In this document: piece by piece, positions 4,893-6,088 of the stretch | How the letters are laid out: each line of letters begins with the position of its first letter | Position numbering within the stretch: position 1 is the stretch's first letter | Source of the DNA: Acidimicrobiia bacterium | GTDB taxonomy: Bacteria; Actinomycetota; Acidimicrobiia; Acidimicrobiales; Ilumatobacteraceae | Direction: 5' to 3' | Length of the DNA: 6,088 nt | Assembly: GCA_030425785.1 (NCBI GenBank) | Contig: JAUHYJ010000235.1 | Coordinates: 1-6,088 of the forward strand | Position numbers and translations under genes: made by a program | Notes under the pieces: generated by a model | What the model was told of the DNA's origin: nothing | The model's database searches: none | What the model saw: only the letters and a program-made list of their open reading frames with translations

Positions 4893-6088
4893 TCACGTGC
4901 AGGGCCGCACGTCCCACGTGAGCGGGACCGATGGCAGCGGAGCGTTCGGATCGAGCACATCCGGAGGGATCGTAGTGCCGCTCTCGACGGGTACGAGAAT
5001 GGGCACCGGCGGCAGGGTCGACGGCGGGACGGTCGTACCGGGGATCGTCGTCGGCGCCGCGGTCGGCGGCGCCGTCGGTGGCGGCGCGGCCGTGGTCGCC
5101 GGCGCCTGCGTCGGCGGCGGTGTGGTCGGCGGCTGGGTCGGCGCCGGTGTGGTCGGCGGCTGGGTCGGTGGCGCCGTCGTCGGGGCCGGGGCCGGCGGTT
5201 CGGTCGTCGGCGGTGCCTGCGGCCGACGGAAGCCCTCGACCGGCGGCGCCGTCGAAGCGGGTGGCACCGTCTCGGCCGGCTCGAAGCCGACCAGCTCGAA
5301 GGCGCACTCGTTGCCCGGCAGGTACAGGCGGGCGGGCTCGCGCGGATGGGCCGGAGGTGCGTCCCAGTCGGTGAACTCGAACTGCTCGAGCCCGACGTTC
5401 TCCATGTAGGCGCCCCAGATGCGCGCCGGGAACGTGCCGCCCTGTACACGCGGCACGCCGGCGTCGACGAACTCGGGGATGTTCCGCATCGGTGTGTACC
5501 GGTCGGGGTCACGCACCATCACCGCGGTCGACAGCTCGGTCGTCGCACCGACGAAGAACGCCGTCCAGTTGTTCTGCTGCGTGCCGGTCTTGCCGAACGC
5601 CGGGCGCCGCGAGGCGAAGTCCGCGAGCTCGCGTCGGGCCGTCCCGCTCGTGAGCACGCCCTTCATGACGTCGATCGCTCGGAGCGCGACGTCGCGGTCG
5701 AGCACCTCGGCGCCCTGCGGGTCGTGGACGTAGATCAGCTCGCCCGACGAATCCTCGATGTACTCGACGTAGTAGGGCTCCATGTGGACGCCTTCGTTCG
5801 CGATCGACTGGATGCCGGCCGCCATGTCGAGGGTGCTCATCTCGTTGGCCCCGGTCGCGAACGCGGCGAACGGCTGGATCGGCTCGCGCTCGCTGACCGG
5901 CTGGTCGCGGTACAGATACGGGTTCGACGCCATCCGGTACACGGTGTCGACCATCCGGTTGAGGCCGACGATCTGCGACGTGCGGGCGAAGGCACAGTTG
6001 ATCGACCGGACGGTGTGGTTCCGCAGGGTGTCGATGCCGCCGCTGACGCCGCCGCGGATCTCGAAGAACGGCTCGTTCGGGTCGGCGG
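4893..6088 (-). CDS. penicillin-binding protein, C-terminal transpeptidase part with Pro/Thr-rich tail (5' end outside window)
   Basis: The frame is open from the window edge to the TGA at 4893-4895, about 398 residues, with no need for the internal Met at 5954. It shows two of the three serine-transpeptidase motifs: SxN as SIN (5997-6005) and KTG as KTGT (5580-5591), within FGKTGTQQNNWTAFFVG. The active-site SxxK would lie upstream, outside the window. Other class A PBP traits are the MAAGIQSIANEG helix and FPARIWGAYM after the KTG motif. The enzyme cross-links peptidoglycan outside the membrane; a glycosyltransferase domain is expected upstream but unseen. After the domain come about 45 residues including NECAFEL, then about 56 residues made almost wholly of Pro, Thr, Ala and Gln (about 5045-5212), then a final segment ending WDVRPCT. 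The tail probably spans or binds the cell wall. It is likely the first visible gene of the minus-strand row. Confidence 0.93.
   Translation of the reverse strand, partial: ADPNEPFFEIRGGVSGGIDTLRNHTVRSINCAFARTSQIVGLNRMVDTVYRMASNPYLYRDQPVSEREPIQPFAAFATGANEMSTLDMAAGIQSIANEGVHMEPYYVEYIEDSSGELIYVHDPQGAEVLDRDVALRAIDVMKGVLTSGTARRELADFASRRPAFGKTGTQQNNWTAFFVGATTELSTAVMVRDPDRYTPMRNIPEFVDAGVPRVQGGTFPARIWGAYMENVGLEQFEFTDWDAPPAHPREPARLYLPGNECAFELVGFEPAETVPPASTAPPVEGFRRPQAPPTTEPPAPAPTTAPPTQPPTTPAPTQPPTTPPPTQAPATTAAPPPTAPPTAAPTTIPGTTVPPSTLPPVPILVPVESGTTIPPDVLDPNAPLPSVPLTWDVRPCT
5119..5172. repeat. 27-base tandem duplication in the Pro/Thr tail of the penicillin-binding protein
   Basis: Two adjacent 27-base copies (5119-5145 and 5146-5172) share the first 24 bases and differ only near the end. 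On the minus strand they encode two nine-residue units, PTQPPTTP plus Ala or Pro. The surrounding bases are degenerate variants of GTCGGCGGC, so the tail has probably grown and shrunk by slippage in frame. Confidence 0.7.

Noticed and set aside
5040..5220. Short-period repeats that might suggest a CRISPR array or regulatory repeats
   Set aside because: There are no unique spacers of constant length, and the repeats are in frame and encode a low-complexity Pro/Thr linker.
4723..5409. Gly/Val-rich plus-strand open frame resembling a glycine-rich surface protein
   Set aside because: The Gly/Val pattern is the complement of the Pro/Thr codons in the penicillin-binding protein tail, and the frame continues antisense to the zinc-ribbon gene.

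Overview
The window is GC-rich bacterial DNA with several GTG starts, a type A RNase P RNA of the actinobacterial kind and mycolate-free actinobacterial-type cell-wall and zinc-ribbon genes. I read it as a chromosomal segment of an actinomycete, possibly from the Acidimicrobiia (Ilumatobacter-like). That placement is inference from base composition, promoter style and gene content. I see no insertion sequence, phage gene, CRISPR array, tRNA or plasmid function, so this looks like ordinary core chromosome rather than an accessory island.

Layout. Positions 2-190 (+) hold the last 62 codons of an unrecognised protein. It converges on a small four-helix membrane protein at 240-782 (-). A 94-base divergent gap separates that gene from a DUF2855 protein (877-1965, +), which belongs to a family of unknown function with a medium-chain dehydrogenase-like fold. 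Next comes rnpB (about 1999-2355, +), the catalytic RNA of RNase P, with its own promoter. A gene-free stretch of about 250 bases follows, then an MmcQ/YjbR-family gene (2608-3012, +).

The right half is a minus-strand gene row, read from high to low coordinates: the C-terminal part of a penicillin-binding transpeptidase with a Pro/Thr-rich tail (4893 to beyond 6088), a coiled-coil C4 zinc-ribbon protein (4158-4859), a small polytopic membrane protein (3638-4126) and a histidine phosphatase (3038-3628). The gaps are 33, 31 and 9 bases, so they may be co-transcribed, although the membrane protein has a possible promoter of its own.

Two observations stand out. First, the normally near-invariant P4 helix of the RNase P RNA carries a perfectly compensated base-pair flip (C-G to G-C). 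Second, at least two genes have a TACGNT -10 box exactly seven bases before the start codon, and rnpB has TAGGCT six bases before its first paired base. This points to leaderless transcription and fixes the start codons at 877 and 2608. I did not find a clearly new multi-gene system.
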